Source: Actinokineospora alba
Lineage (GTDB): Bacteria; Actinomycetota; Actinomycetes; Mycobacteriales; Pseudonocardiaceae
NCBI RefSeq assembly: GCF_004362515.1
Contig: NZ_SNXU01000001.1
Span: 4,030,001 to 4,094,000 of the forward strand
DNA length: 64,000 nt
Direction: 5' to 3'
Numbering within the stretch: the stretch's first letter is position 1; every line of letters begins with the position of its first letter. A program made the translations under genes and the position numbers. The notes beneath the pieces were generated by a model that was not told the DNA's origin, did not search any database, and saw nothing but the letters and a program-made list of their open reading frames with translations. Positions 43,127-52,235 of this stretch are shown here, in pieces.

Positions 43127-44470
43127 ATGGCCATGAGGGCACGGGTGCGAGCTTGGCTGAGCGCCGTGGTCGCCACGACCGCGCTCGCCGGGATGGTGTT
43201 CATCGCCGTCCCCGCGTCCCAGGTGGCCCCCTCGCCGGTCGCGCCCAGCCAGGGGCAGCCGCTGGGCGGCCTGGAGCCCGCGGGGCCCAAGGGCGGCGAC
43301 ACCGAGCGCGCCGACGCGATCCGGTCGCTGCTGGAGCGGCGCGCCGCCGCTGTCGCGCGCCGTGACGAGGCCGCGTTCCTGGCAGGCCTCGACCCGCTGG
43401 CCGACCCGAACTTCCTGGAGAGCCAGCGCGCGCTGTTCGCCAACCTCGCCGGGGTGCCGTTCGACCACTGGTCCTACGTGCTGCACCCCGACGACAGCCT
43501 CGACCTGACCTCGCTCGACGACGATCGCAGCGCCGAGCTGTGGGCGCCCGCGGTGGATCTGCGGTACGCGCTCGGCGGGGTCGATCCGGCCCCCACCAGC
43601 CGGGCCATGGGTTACCTGTTCGTCCACCGCGAGGGCACCTGGTACCTGCGGTCCGACACCGCCCTCAACGACCTGGGCAGGCGCTCGTGGCGCGGCCCGT
43701 GGGACTTCGGCCCGTGCGTGGTGACCAAGACGGCGTACGGCCTGGTCCTGGCCCACCCGGGCAGCCAGCCGATGGTCGACCGGCTGGTCCGCGAGCTGGA
43801 TCCCTCGGTGGAGGCCGTCAGCCAGGTGTGGGGCAACGGCTGGTCCAAGCGGGTCGCCCTGTTCCTGCCCGACGGGCCCGCCGAGATGCGGGCCCTGGTC
43901 GGCCCGGACTTCCCGGTGGAGTCCGTCGTCGCCGTCGCGATCGCCGACCGGGTGGACACGGCCGAGCGGACCGCCACCGGGCAGCGGGTCATCCTCAGCC
44001 CGATGGGCGCCCGCGCGCTGTCGGTCGCCTCGCTGCGGGTGGTCCTGCGGCACGAGATCACCCACGTCGCCGCCCGGTCGGTGACCGTCGACGGCTCCCC
44101 GATGTGGCTGCTCGAAGGCTTCTCCGACTACGTCGGCTACCGCGACACCGACATCTCGCTGTCCCAGGGCGCGCCCGACCTGGCCAAACAGGTCCGCGAG
44201 TCGGGCCCGCCCGCGTCACTGCCCGAGGACCGCGCGTTCCGCGGCAAGGACCGCGAACTCGACCTCGCCTACCAGCAGGCGTGGTCGATCACCCGGTTCA
44301 TCGCCGACCGTTTCGGCGAACCGCGCCTGGTCACGCTCTACCGCGAGCTGGGCGGGGCCGGGCCGCTGTCGGCCAGCGAGACCGACGACCTGCTGCGCCG
44401 GGTGATCGGCATGGACCGCGCGATCCTGCTCCGCGAGTGGCAGGCATACCTGCGTGGGGCGCTGCGATAG
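43127..44470 (+). CDS. Secreted/membrane-anchored gluzincin metallopeptidase
   Basis: 447 residues. N-terminal signal/anchor helix (about 10-30), a domain of about 200 residues without clear assignment, then HEXXH (LRHEITHVAARS) with the third ligand Glu in MWLLEGFSDYVGY, as in peptidase MA clan proteins. ATG six bases after TACGAT (43115-43120), so leaderless. Conserved between the NlpC and mannosyltransferase genes in relatives, I believe. The natural substrate is unknown. Confidence 0.85.
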   Translation: MAMRARVRAWLSAVVATTALAGMVFIAVPASQVAPSPVAPSQGQPLGGLEPAGPKGGDTERADAIRSLLERRAAAVARRDEAAFLAGLDPLADPNFLESQRALFANLAGVPFDHWSYVLHPDDSLDLTSLDDDRSAELWAPAVDLRYALGGVDPAPTSRAMGYLFVHREGTWYLRSDTALNDLGRRSWRGPWDFGPCVVTKTAYGLVLAHPGSQPMVDRLVRELDPSVEAVSQVWGNGWSKRVALFLPDGPAEMRALVGPDFPVESVVAVAIADRVDTAERTATGQRVILSPMGARALSVASLRVVLRHEITHVAARSVTVDGSPMWLLEGFSDYVGYRDTDISLSQGAPDLAKQVRESGPPASLPEDRAFRGKDRELDLAYQQAWSITRFIADRFGEPRLVTLYRELGGAGPLSASETDDLLRRVIGMDRAILLREWQAYLRGALR

Positions 44471-44490
44471 CCGGGGAATAGGTTGGCCGG

Positions 44491-45645
44491 GTGCGTCGAA
44501 CGCTTCTGGTGACCAACGACTTCCCGCCCCGCCCCGGCGGCATCCAGACCTATCTGCACTCGTTCGCCACCCGGCTCGGGCAGGACCTGGTCGTCTACGC
44601 GCCGTCGTGGGAGTCGGGCACCCACGAGGAGTTCGACGCGAAGCAGCCGTTCACCGTCGTGCGGCACCCCGGCAAGCTGATGCTGCCCACCCCCGACGTC
44701 GCCCGCCGCGCCCGCGAGATCCTGCGCGCCGAGAGCTGCGACTCGGTGTGGTTCGGCGCCGCCGCCCCGCTCGCCCTGCTCGCGCCCACGCTTCGCGCCG
44801 CGGGCGCCCGCCGCGTGGTCGCCAGCACGCACGGCCACGAGGTCGGCTGGTCGATGCTCCCCGGCGCCCGCCAGGCCATCCGCCGGATCGGCGCGACCAC
44901 CGACGTCGTCACCTACGTCAGCAAGTACACCCGAGCGCGGTTCGCCGCGGCCTTCGGTCGCTCGGCGGCGCTGGAACTGCTGCCCTCGGGGGTCGACACC
45001 GACCTCTACCGGCCGGACGCGGGCGCCCGGGCCGAGATCCGCGCCCGGTACGGGCTGGGTGACCGGCCGACCGTGGTGTGCGTGTCCCGGCTGATGCCGC
45101 GCAAGGGCCAGGACATGCTCATCCGCGCGCTGCCGGGGATCCGCTCCCGCGTGCCGGACGCGGCGCTGCTGCTGGTCGGTGGCGGCCCGTACCGGCCCCG
45201 GCTGGAGTCGCTGGCGCGGCAGGCGGGCGTCGCCGAGCACGTGGTGCTCACCGGTTCCGTGCCGTGGGAGGAGCTGCCCGCGCACTACGCGGCCGGTGAC
45301 GTGTTCGCGATGCCGTGCCGCACCCATGGCCGCGGCCTGGATGTCGAGGCCCTGGGGATCGTCTTCCTGGAGGCCGCCGCCACCGGCCTGCCGGTCGTCG
45401 TCGGCGACTCCGGCGGCGCTCCGGAGACCGTGCTCGACGGCGAGACCGGCCATGTGGTCGACGGTCGGGACGTCGCCGAACTGTCCGACCGCGTCGGTAG
45501 CCTCCTGGCCGACCCCGCGAAGGCCGCCGCGATGGGCGCGGCGGGCCGCGAGTGGATGCGGCGGTCCTGGCAGTGGTCGGACCGGGCCGGGCGCCTGTCC
45601 ACCCTGCTGGATGGTGAGACGACCTACCGGTTCGGCTTGAGCTGA
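44491..45645 (+). CDS. pimB: GT4 glycosyltransferase, PimB-like (GDP-mannose-dependent phosphatidylinositol mannosyltransferase)
   Basis: 384 residues, GT-B fold. The N-terminal glycine loop NDFPPRPGGIQTYL (9-22) binds acceptor phosphate. The C-terminal donor site has VSRLMPRKGQD and the EX7E motif in EALGIVFLEAAA. Matches Rv2188c (PimB'), which adds the second mannose in PIM synthesis on the inner membrane face. GTG six bases after TAGGTT, leaderless. Followed 11 bp later by the GyrI-like gene. Confidence 0.88.
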   Translation: MRRTLLVTNDFPPRPGGIQTYLHSFATRLGQDLVVYAPSWESGTHEEFDAKQPFTVVRHPGKLMLPTPDVARRAREILRAESCDSVWFGAAAPLALLAPTLRAAGARRVVASTHGHEVGWSMLPGARQAIRRIGATTDVVTYVSKYTRARFAAAFGRSAALELLPSGVDTDLYRPDAGARAEIRARYGLGDRPTVVCVSRLMPRKGQDMLIRALPGIRSRVPDAALLLVGGGPYRPRLESLARQAGVAEHVVLTGSVPWEELPAHYAAGDVFAMPCRTHGRGLDVEALGIVFLEAAATGLPVVVGDSGGAPETVLDGETGHVVDGRDVAELSDRVGSLLADPAKAAAMGAAGREWMRRSWQWSDRAGRLSTLLDGETTYRFGLS

Positions 45646-45656
45646 GGAGCGCGCGC

Positions 45657-46133
45657 ATGGTCTTGGACCCGTCGATCGAGGAACGTCCCGCGCAGGCGTA
45701 CGTGGGCGTGCGTCGGGTGGTCACCATGGCGACGATGAACGAGATAGCCGACCGGATCCCGGAGATCATCGGCAGCCTGATCGAGCGCGGCGTCGCCATC
45801 GCGGGCGCGCCCTTCCTGCGGTACCTGCGGGTCGACACGGCGGGCGAGGTCGAGGTCGAGGCGGGCGTGCCGGTGGCGGCGTCGGACGTCGAGGAGGCCG
45901 CCGTGCTCCCCGCCGGCCGCTACGTGACGATCACCCACGTCGGCCACCCGGACGGCTTGACCGACCTCACCGCCGCCGTGCTCGCCTGGGGTGACGAGCT
46001 GAGCCTCGACTGGGACGTCGAGGACGGACTCTGGGGAGCACGGGTCGAACGCTTCCTGACCAACCCCATGGAGGAGCCCGACCCGGCCCGGTGGCGCACC
46101 GAGCTGGCCATCCGGCTCGCCGGTCAGCCGTAG
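45657..46133 (+). CDS. GyrI-like/AraC effector-binding domain protein
   Basis: 158 residues resembling the GyrI-like small-molecule-binding fold: VGVRRVVTMATMNEIADRIPEIIGSLIERG, AGEVEVEAGVPV and AGRYVTITHVGHPDGLTD, each seen as separate segments. No DNA-binding domain. GAGGAG overlaps the end of the previous gene, so it is in one operon with pimB. May bind or hydrolyse a small ligand. Its 3' end overlaps the convergent acyl-CoA synthetase gene by 10 bp. Confidence 0.8.
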   Translation: MVLDPSIEERPAQAYVGVRRVVTMATMNEIADRIPEIIGSLIERGVAIAGAPFLRYLRVDTAGEVEVEAGVPVAASDVEEAAVLPAGRYVTITHVGHPDGLTDLTAAVLAWGDELSLDWDVEDGLWGARVERFLTNPMEEPDPARWRTELAIRLAGQP

Positions 46134-47920
46134 AGGGCGGCGATCTCCTCGGCGTACGCCTTGATGATCGCCTCGCGCCGCACCTTCATGCTGGGCGTGA
46201 TCTCACCCGCCGCCTCGGTGAAGTCGCGCGGCAGGATGGTGAACTCGCGGATCGACTCGGCCTTCGACACCGCGCGGTTCGCCTCATCCACCGCGGTCCG
46301 GATCTCGGCGCGCAGGTCGGGGTCGTCCACGAGGTCGGCGACGGTCAGCTGCTTGCCGTGGCTCGCCGCCCACACCGAGACGAAGTCGGGGTCGAGGGTC
46401 ACCAGCGCGGCCACGAACGGCTGCCGGTCGCCGACCACCACGCACTGGCTGACCAGCGGGTGCCTGCGCACCCGGTCCTCCAGCAGCGCCGGGGCGACGT
46501 TCTTGCCGCCCGCGGTGACGATGATGTCCTTCTTGCGGCCGGTGATCCGCAGGAATCCCTCGTCGTCGAGGGTGCCGAGGTCGCCGGTGCGCAGCCAGCC
46601 GTCTTCGAGGACCTCCGCGGTGGCGGCCGGGTTGTGCCAGTAGCCGCGGAACACCATCTCGCCGGACAGCAGGATCTCGCCGTCGTCGGCGATGCGCACC
46701 GACGCGCCCGCGACCGGCTTGCCGACCGTGCCGACCCGGAAAGCCCGCTCGGTGTTGACGCAGATGGCTGCCGACGTCTCGGTGAGCCCGTAACCCTCGT
46801 ACACCGGCACGCCGACGCCGCGGAAGAAGTGCGCCAGGTGCTCACCCAGCGGCGCGCTGCCGGAGATCGCCGCCACGCAGCGGCCGCCGAGGACCCCGCG
46901 CAGCCTGCTGTAGACGAGCTTGCTCATCGCCGCGCGACGGGCCTTCAGCGCCAGCGACGGGCCGGGCCCGTCCAGGGCGGTGCTGTATTCGACCGCGAGT
47001 TCCTCGGCGAGGTCGAAGACCCGGCCGCGGCCCGCGGCGTGCGCCCGCTGCTTCGCCGAGTTGTAGACCTTCTCGAACACCCGCGGCACGGCGACGATGA
47101 ACGACGGCCGGAACGTCGCGAGGTCGGCGACCAGGTCGCGGACGTCGGGCAGGTGGCCCAGCGTGGTGCGGGAGTACACGCAGCACAGCGCGATGGCGCG
47201 GGCGAACACGTGGGCCAGCGGCAGGAACACCAGCATCGCGTTCGAGGGCCGCATGAGCTGCGGGAACGCGGCGATGTCCGCGCGGATCTCGGCCAGCAGG
47301 TTGCGGTGGGTCAGCTCGACGCCCTTGGGCCTGCCGGTGGTGCCCGAGGTGTAGACCAGGGTCGCGGTGTCGGCGGAGCGGACCGCGAGCCTGCGCTCGT
47401 GGGCGGTCTTGTCGCTGACGTCCGCGCCCGCCGCGGTGAGCTCGTCGACCGCCGGGTCGAGTTCGCCTCCCGGCTCGATCTGCCACACGTGCTCGACCTC
47501 GGCGAGCCGGTCGACCACCTTCTCCACGGTGTGCCGGTGGGCCTCGGTCTCCACCACGACCGCCCGCGCGCCGGAGTCGCCCAGGATCCACGCGATCTGC
47601 TCGGCCGAGGAGGTCTCGTACACCGGGACGGTCACACAGCCCGCCGCCCAGATGGCGAAGTCGAGCAGGGTCCACTCGTACCGGGTCCGCGACAACAGGG
47701 CCACCCGGTCGCCCGCCCGCAGCCCCGAGCCGATCAGGCCCTTGGCCACGGCCGCGACCTGCGCGGCGAACTCCGCCGTGGTGACGTCGATCCATGACCC
47801 GTCCACCCGCCGTCGGAACGCCACGGCGTCGGCGAACCGCTCGGCGTTCGCCCACACCATGTCGGTGAGGCTTTCCTCGTCGGCCACTGTTCCGATGGCG
47901 GGCACGCTGTATTCGCGCAC
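46124..47920 (-). CDS. Long-chain fatty-acid--CoA ligase (FadD15-like)
   Basis: 598 residues from GTG 47920, nine bases after GGGGAGG. ANL-superfamily adenylating enzyme: P-loop-like TLVYTSGTTGRPKGVE, VYEGYGLTETSA, the WLRTGDLG hinge region and C-terminal Lys in ITPSMKVRREAI. It activates fatty acids to acyl-AMP and then acyl-CoA. Corresponds to Rv2187 in the same position beside pimB. Its product could feed plsC 6 kb away. Confidence 0.93.
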   Translation of the reverse strand: MREYSVPAIGTVADEESLTDMVWANAERFADAVAFRRRVDGSWIDVTTAEFAAQVAAVAKGLIGSGLRAGDRVALLSRTRYEWTLLDFAIWAAGCVTVPVYETSSAEQIAWILGDSGARAVVVETEAHRHTVEKVVDRLAEVEHVWQIEPGGELDPAVDELTAAGADVSDKTAHERRLAVRSADTATLVYTSGTTGRPKGVELTHRNLLAEIRADIAAFPQLMRPSNAMLVFLPLAHVFARAIALCCVYSRTTLGHLPDVRDLVADLATFRPSFIVAVPRVFEKVYNSAKQRAHAAGRGRVFDLAEELAVEYSTALDGPGPSLALKARRAAMSKLVYSRLRGVLGGRCVAAISGSAPLGEHLAHFFRGVGVPVYEGYGLTETSAAICVNTERAFRVGTVGKPVAGASVRIADDGEILLSGEMVFRGYWHNPAATAEVLEDGWLRTGDLGTLDDEGFLRITGRKKDIIVTAGGKNVAPALLEDRVRRHPLVSQCVVVGDRQPFVAALVTLDPDFVSVWAASHGKQLTVADLVDDPDLRAEIRTAVDEANRAVSKAESIREFTILPRDFTEAAGEITPSMKVRREAIIKAYAEEIAALYG

Positions 47921-48006
47921 GTAGACCTCCCCGTGATCGCCCCCAAAATTAGTCCTACCGGCCCGTGCCGTGTGGGTCACCCCGGGTGACATGGGATGCT
48001 GCGGGA

Positions 48007-48387
48007 ATGCCGCATGTCGACGTGGTGGACGAGACGTTCATCGTGGTGCCACCGAAAGTCGTGGCCGCCGCCTTCGCCGATCCCGGTGCGTGGCGCCGTT
48101 ACTGGCCCGACCTCGAGCTGGAGGTCTACGCCGACCGCGGCGACGAGGGCCTGCGCTGGACCGTGGGCGGCGCGCTGGTCGGGACCATGGAGGTCTGGCT
48201 CGAACCGGTGCTCGACGGCACCGTCGTGCACTACTTCCTGCGGGCCGACCTGCCCGAGGGTCGCTCGGTCAAGAACGTGCGCCGGGAGCTGACCGCGCGC
48301 CAGCTCGCGGCGAAGTCGGTGGCGCTGGGGCTCAAGGCCGTCCTGGAGGACGGGCGAGCGCCGGGATGCGCGCCGACGTCCGCGTAA
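48007..48387 (+). CDS. SRPBCC/polyketide cyclase-like protein
   Basis: 126 residues with the helix-grip pattern: VDVVDETFIVVPPKVVAAAF, WRRYWPDLELEVYADRG, then TMEVWLEP and a C-terminal helix. Hydrophobic-ligand carrier or aromatase/cyclase fold. The ATG is close behind GATGCT and lacks a ribosome site, so probably leaderless. Corresponds in place to Rv2186c/Rv2185c-type genes. No catalytic residue can be named. Confidence 0.8.
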   Translation: MPHVDVVDETFIVVPPKVVAAAFADPGAWRRYWPDLELEVYADRGDEGLRWTVGGALVGTMEVWLEPVLDGTVVHYFLRADLPEGRSVKNVRRELTARQLAAKSVALGLKAVLEDGRAPGCAPTSA

Positions 48388-48397
48388 TGTAGATCCC

Positions 48398-49186
48398 GTG
48401 CGGGTTCATGTGGTGTCCGACGTTCACGGCAACGCCGAGGCCTTGGCCCGGGCTGGAGAAGGCGCCGACGCGCTCATCGTCCTCGGCGACCTGATCGACT
48501 TCGTCGACTATCACGACCACTCACGCGGCATCCTCGGCATGGTGTTCGGCGCGGAGAAGGTCGCGGTGTTCGCCGGGCTGCGCCGCGAGCGGCTCACCGC
48601 CGAGGCCTCCGCGTACGCCCGCGAGCTGTGGTCGACGCTGCACGACGCCGCGGGCGTGGTCGAGGAGGCCGTCCGCACGCAGTACAAGGCGCTGTTCGCG
48701 GCGATGACCGTGCCCACGTTCGCGACGCCGGGCAACGTCGACCTCCCGCACCTGTGGCCCGAGTTCGCAGGCGACGGTGTCGAGGTGCTCGACGGCGACG
48801 TCGCGGAAGTGGGCGGGCTGCGGTTCGGCTTCGTCGGCGGCGCCCTGCTTCCGCGCGGGGTGGCGCCCCGGCGCACCGGGCCGTTCGTGCCGTACCTGCG
48901 CACGCCCGAGGAGTTCGACGACGCCGTCGCGCGGCTCGCCGACGTCGACGTGCTGTGCAGCCACATCCCGCCGGACGTGCCCGAGCTGACCTACGACGTG
49001 ATGGCGCGACGCGCCGAACTGGGCTCGGTGGCACTGGTCGACCTGATCCACCGGCAGCGGCCGCGCTGGTCGGTGTTCGGCCACGTCCACCAGCCGCTCT
49101 CCGCCCGGATGCGGCTGGGGCGCACCGAGTGCGCCAACGTCGGACACTTCCAGCGGACCCGGTGGCCGTACGTCCTGCGCTGGTGA
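48398..49186 (+). CDS. Calcineurin-like metallophosphoesterase
   Basis: 262 residues. Metal-binding signature residues in order: D and H in VVSDVHGN, GD in VLGDLIDF, GN in TPGNVD, His in LCSHIPPD and GHVH in VFGHVHQP. Dinuclear phosphoesterase of unknown substrate (nucleotide, phosphoprotein or lipid head group). GTG seven bases after TAATGT, leaderless, 10 bp after the SRPBCC gene. Confidence 0.9.
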   Translation: MRVHVVSDVHGNAEALARAGEGADALIVLGDLIDFVDYHDHSRGILGMVFGAEKVAVFAGLRRERLTAEASAYARELWSTLHDAAGVVEEAVRTQYKALFAAMTVPTFATPGNVDLPHLWPEFAGDGVEVLDGDVAEVGGLRFGFVGGALLPRGVAPRRTGPFVPYLRTPEEFDDAVARLADVDVLCSHIPPDVPELTYDVMARRAELGSVALVDLIHRQRPRWSVFGHVHQPLSARMRLGRTECANVGHFQRTRWPYVLRW

Positions 49187-49205
49187 CGGGGTAACCTCCC
49201 GAACT

Positions 49206-49643
49206 ATGGCCGACGAGTCCACGCAGTCCATCGTCGTCGACGCCCCGGCGGACGCGATCATGGCGGTAATCGCAGATTTCGAGGCATATCCCGAATGGGC
49301 GGGGGCGGTCAAACAGAGCGAGGTGCTCTCCCGTGACGCCGACGGCCGCGGGCAGGAAGTCACCTTCACCCTCGACGCCGGGGTGTTCAAGGACGTCTAC
49401 ACCCTGGCCTACACCTGGGCCGAAGACGGCCTCGCGGTCGACTGGACGCTGGTCAAGGGGCAGATGCAGCGCTCGCAGAAGGGCCGCTACGCCCTGCGCG
49501 AGGAGGGCGGCCGGACCACGGTCACCTACACCCTGTCCGTGCAGCTGATGGTGCCGATGATCGGCCTGTTCCGCCGCAAGGCCGAGAAAGTGATCATGGA
49601 CACCGCGCTCAAGGAGCTCAAGCGCCGCGTCGAAGCGCTGTAG
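49206..49643 (+). CDS. SRPBCC-family protein (Rv2185c-like)
   Basis: 145 residues. Starts with the characteristic STQSIVVDAPADAIMAVIAD and YPEWAGAVK segment and ends in a long helix (DTALKELKRRVEAL). Coenzyme Q-binding/START-like fold for hydrophobic ligands. It immediately precedes the ArsA-like gene as in mycobacteria (Rv2185c-Rv2184c), and the two probably share a transcript. TAACCT lies eight bases before the ATG. Confidence 0.87.
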   Translation: MADESTQSIVVDAPADAIMAVIADFEAYPEWAGAVKQSEVLSRDADGRGQEVTFTLDAGVFKDVYTLAYTWAEDGLAVDWTLVKGQMQRSQKGRYALREEGGRTTVTYTLSVQLMVPMIGLFRRKAEKVIMDTALKELKRRVEAL

Positions 49644-49656
49644 CGGAGGGCGTCGC

Positions 49657-50820
49657 GTGCGGATTCTGCTCTTCACCGGCAAGGGCGGGGTGGGCAAGAC
49701 GACCCTGGCCGCGGCGACGGCCGCCCGCATCGCCGCGTCCGGCCGCAAGGCACTGGTGGTGTCCACCGATCCCGCGCACTCGCTCGCCGATGCGTTCGGC
49801 ACAGTCCTGGGCGCCGAGCCGTCCGAAGTGGACACTTCGCTCTACGCCGCGCACGTCGACGCCCGGTCGCTGGTCGACCGGTCGTGGCCGGAACTGCGCG
49901 ACCAGTTGCGCGGGGTCTTCGCGGGAGCGGGACTCGACGAACTCGACGCCGAGGAACTCACCGTCCTGCCCGGCGTCGACGAGCTGCTCGCGCTGTCCGA
50001 AGTGGCCCGACTCGCCGAGAGCGGGCCGTGGGAGGTCGTGGTCGTCGACTGCGGTCCGACCGCGGAGACGTTGCGGCTGCTCGCTTTGCCGGAAGCGATC
50101 GCCGGATACCTCGACCGCGTGTTCGGCTCCGCGCGGGGAATGCTCGCGAGCGCGCAGGTCCGCTCCGCCGCCAAGTCGATCTCCACGCTGGCCACGCACC
50201 TGGCGGGCCTGCGTGAGGTGCTGACGGACCCGGCGATGACCAGCGTGCGACTCGTGCTCACCCCGGAACGGCTCGTCGTGGCCGAGACCCGCCGCACGCT
50301 GGCCGCCCTCGCGCTGCGCGGGGTGCATGTGGACGCCCTCATCGCCAACCGGCTGGTGCCCAAGGCGCGGCTGTGGCAAGGGCCCGCGGCGAGCTGGCTG
50401 CGCACCCGCCGGTCCGAACAGGACACCGTGCTGTCCGAATTGGACGCCTCGACGCCGCTGTCGGTGCACGTCGTCGAACACCGTGCGGTCGAACCGATCG
50501 GCTCGCGCGCGCTGATCGACCTCGCCGACGAGCTCTACGCGGGTATCGACCCGCTCGACGGTCTGCGCAGGCCGGGTGTGCCGCTGCTGTCGGTGCAGGC
50601 CGACGGCGACGACTACCTGCTCACCGTCGCCCTGCCGCTGCTGGACGGCTGCGACCTGGACCTGGTGCGCGTCGGTGACGACTTGGCGGTCACTGTGGAC
50701 GGCGTGCGCAGGCTCGTCGCGTTGCCGCTTATGCTTCGGCGCTACACCGTTATCGACGCCGAGGCCGACGGCGCCGGTCTGGTGCTGCGCTTCGCGCCCG
50801 GCCAGGAGGAGCGCCCGTGA
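49657..50820 (+). CDS. ArsA/GET3-family ATPase
   Basis: 387 residues. Deviant Walker A FTGKGGVGKTTLAAA (about 6-20), switch I STDPAHSLADAFG and switch II VVVDCGPTAETLRLL. The C-terminal part resembles the alpha-crystallin-like domain of actinobacterial ArsA homologues. No arsenical gene is nearby, so a protein- or lipid-targeting role is more likely than arsenite efflux. GTG with GGAGGG. Overlaps the next gene by GTGA. Corresponds to Rv2184c. Confidence 0.9.
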   Translation: MRILLFTGKGGVGKTTLAAATAARIAASGRKALVVSTDPAHSLADAFGTVLGAEPSEVDTSLYAAHVDARSLVDRSWPELRDQLRGVFAGAGLDELDAEELTVLPGVDELLALSEVARLAESGPWEVVVVDCGPTAETLRLLALPEAIAGYLDRVFGSARGMLASAQVRSAAKSISTLATHLAGLREVLTDPAMTSVRLVLTPERLVVAETRRTLAALALRGVHVDALIANRLVPKARLWQGPAASWLRTRRSEQDTVLSELDASTPLSVHVVEHRAVEPIGSRALIDLADELYAGIDPLDGLRRPGVPLLSVQADGDDYLLTVALPLLDGCDLDLVRVGDDLAVTVDGVRRLVALPLMLRRYTVIDAEADGAGLVLRFAPGQEERP

Positions 50821-51212
50821 CGCAGACGACCACGCAGGACCCGGGGTCGAGGCTGGCCGACGAGCTGCGGCTGCTGATGGCCGCGGTCGCCGAGCGCGCG
50901 GGCCCGTGGCTCGACCGGGTCGCGGTCAGCACCCACGACGAGCACGAGCCCGCCCCGCCCGGTGAGTCGTGCCAGTGGTGCCCGGTGTGCGCGCTGATCG
51001 CCCTGCTGCGCGGCGAGCCGTCGGAGCTGGCCACCCGCGGCCTCGACCGTGTCGCCGACCTCGTGGCGCTGCTGCGCGCCGTGCTGGCCGACCGGTGGGA
51101 GCCGGAGGCCGACCCGCACATGCCGGGGTTCCGCCCGGAACCGCCCGCACCGTCGGGTTCGCCACGAGTGCAGCGGATCGTGGTGCGGCGCAAGGGGATG
51201 ACGCCGGAGTGA
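50817..51212 (+). CDS. Conserved hypothetical protein with CxxCxxC motif (Rv2183c-like)
   Basis: 131 residues, helical at the N-terminus (DELRLLMAAVAERAGPWLD), with CQWCPVCALIALLRGEP and a Pro-rich then basic C-terminus (VRRKGMTPE). The three Cys could bind a metal. GTGA overlaps on both sides couple it to the ArsA-like ATPase and the ROK kinase. The same ArsA neighbour exists in mycobacteria. Function unknown; a partner of the ATPase is a reasonable guess from the coupling. Confidence 0.82.
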   Translation: MTQTTTQDPGSRLADELRLLMAAVAERAGPWLDRVAVSTHDEHEPAPPGESCQWCPVCALIALLRGEPSELATRGLDRVADLVALLRAVLADRWEPEADPHMPGFRPEPPAPSGSPRVQRIVVRRKGMTPE

Positions 51213-52141
51213 CGGCCATCGGTGTCGACATCGGCGGCACCAGCGTCCGGGCGGGTGTGGTGGACGCCCACGGCTCGGTGCTCGACACGGCCCGCGGCTC
51301 GACGCCGAGTGGCGAGGCCGAACTCGAGGACGTGATCTGCTCCACCATCGAGACGCTCCGGCGCAAGCACGAGGTCAGCGCTGTCGGGCTCGCGGTGGCG
51401 GGCTTCGTCGGCAACGACCGCCGCTCGGTGATGTTCGCACCGCACCTGGCCTGGCGCGCGGCCCCGGTCGCCGACCGCATCGCTTCGCGTATCGGGTTGC
51501 CGGTGGTTCTGGAGCACGACGCCAACGCGGCGGCTCTGGCCGAGTATCACTTCGGCGCTCTTCGTGGGGCGCGGGTCGGGCTGCTGATCGCGATCGGGAC
51601 GGGCATCGGCGGTGCGCTGCTGATCGACGGGAAGCTGTTTCGGGGGGCGCATGGGGTGGCGCCGGAGCTTGGGCACCTGCGGTTGGTGCCCGGGGGACGG
51701 CCGTGTCCGTGTGGGAAGTCGGGGTGTTGGGAGCGGTACTGCAGCGGGACGGCGCTGAGCGCGACCGCGGTGGATCTTCTGGCCCGGCATCCTTCGTCGA
51801 CGCTGGTTCGGGAGGCTGCTCGGGATTCTCGGGCGTTGACTGGGCGGAAGGTGGCCGCGGCTGCCCGTGAGGGTGATGCGGTGGCGCTGATGGCGATGGC
51901 GGATCTTGCCAAGTGGTTGGGGGAGGGGTTGGCGCTTGTCGCCGATGTTTATGACCCCGAGCTGATTGTGATCGCGGGTGGGGTTTCGGAGTCCGGGCCG
52001 TTGTTTCTGGATGACGCTCGGGATCGTTATCGGGCTGTTGTGACTGGGGCGGGGCATCGGCCGTTGGCCCGGGTGCGGATCGCGCATCTTGGGGATGACG
52101 CTGGATTGGTGGGGGCTGCCCTCGCTTGCGGCGTCAGGTGA
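51209..52141 (+). CDS. ROK-family sugar kinase (glucokinase-like)
   Basis: 310 residues. ATP phosphate-1 motif GVDIGGTSVRAGVVD, catalytic Asp in LEHDANAAALAEY, ROK signature with zinc-binding cysteines CPCGKSGCWERY and AIGTGIGGALLIDG. It phosphorylates glucose or a related hexose. GTG in a 4-bp overlap with the preceding gene. The last ~600 bp use noticeably more G/T-ending codons than neighbours. Confidence 0.9.
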   Translation: MTAIGVDIGGTSVRAGVVDAHGSVLDTARGSTPSGEAELEDVICSTIETLRRKHEVSAVGLAVAGFVGNDRRSVMFAPHLAWRAAPVADRIASRIGLPVVLEHDANAAALAEYHFGALRGARVGLLIAIGTGIGGALLIDGKLFRGAHGVAPELGHLRLVPGGRPCPCGKSGCWERYCSGTALSATAVDLLARHPSSTLVREAARDSRALTGRKVAAAAREGDAVALMAMADLAKWLGEGLALVADVYDPELIVIAGGVSESGPLFLDDARDRYRAVVTGAGHRPLARVRIAHLGDDAGLVGAALACGVR

Positions 52142-52235
52142 TGCTCGCCTGCGGCATCGGGCTCGGCGAACACCACCTACCCGTGCGTTTGCGTTGGCCG
52201 GTGCGGGATCGGGGGCAAGGGTCTCTAGAACTTCT

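Noticed and set aside
49657..50820. Arsenite-resistance function for the ArsA homologue
   Set aside because: No arsR, arsB, arsD or arsC nearby; the gene belongs to a conserved actinobacterial core cluster.
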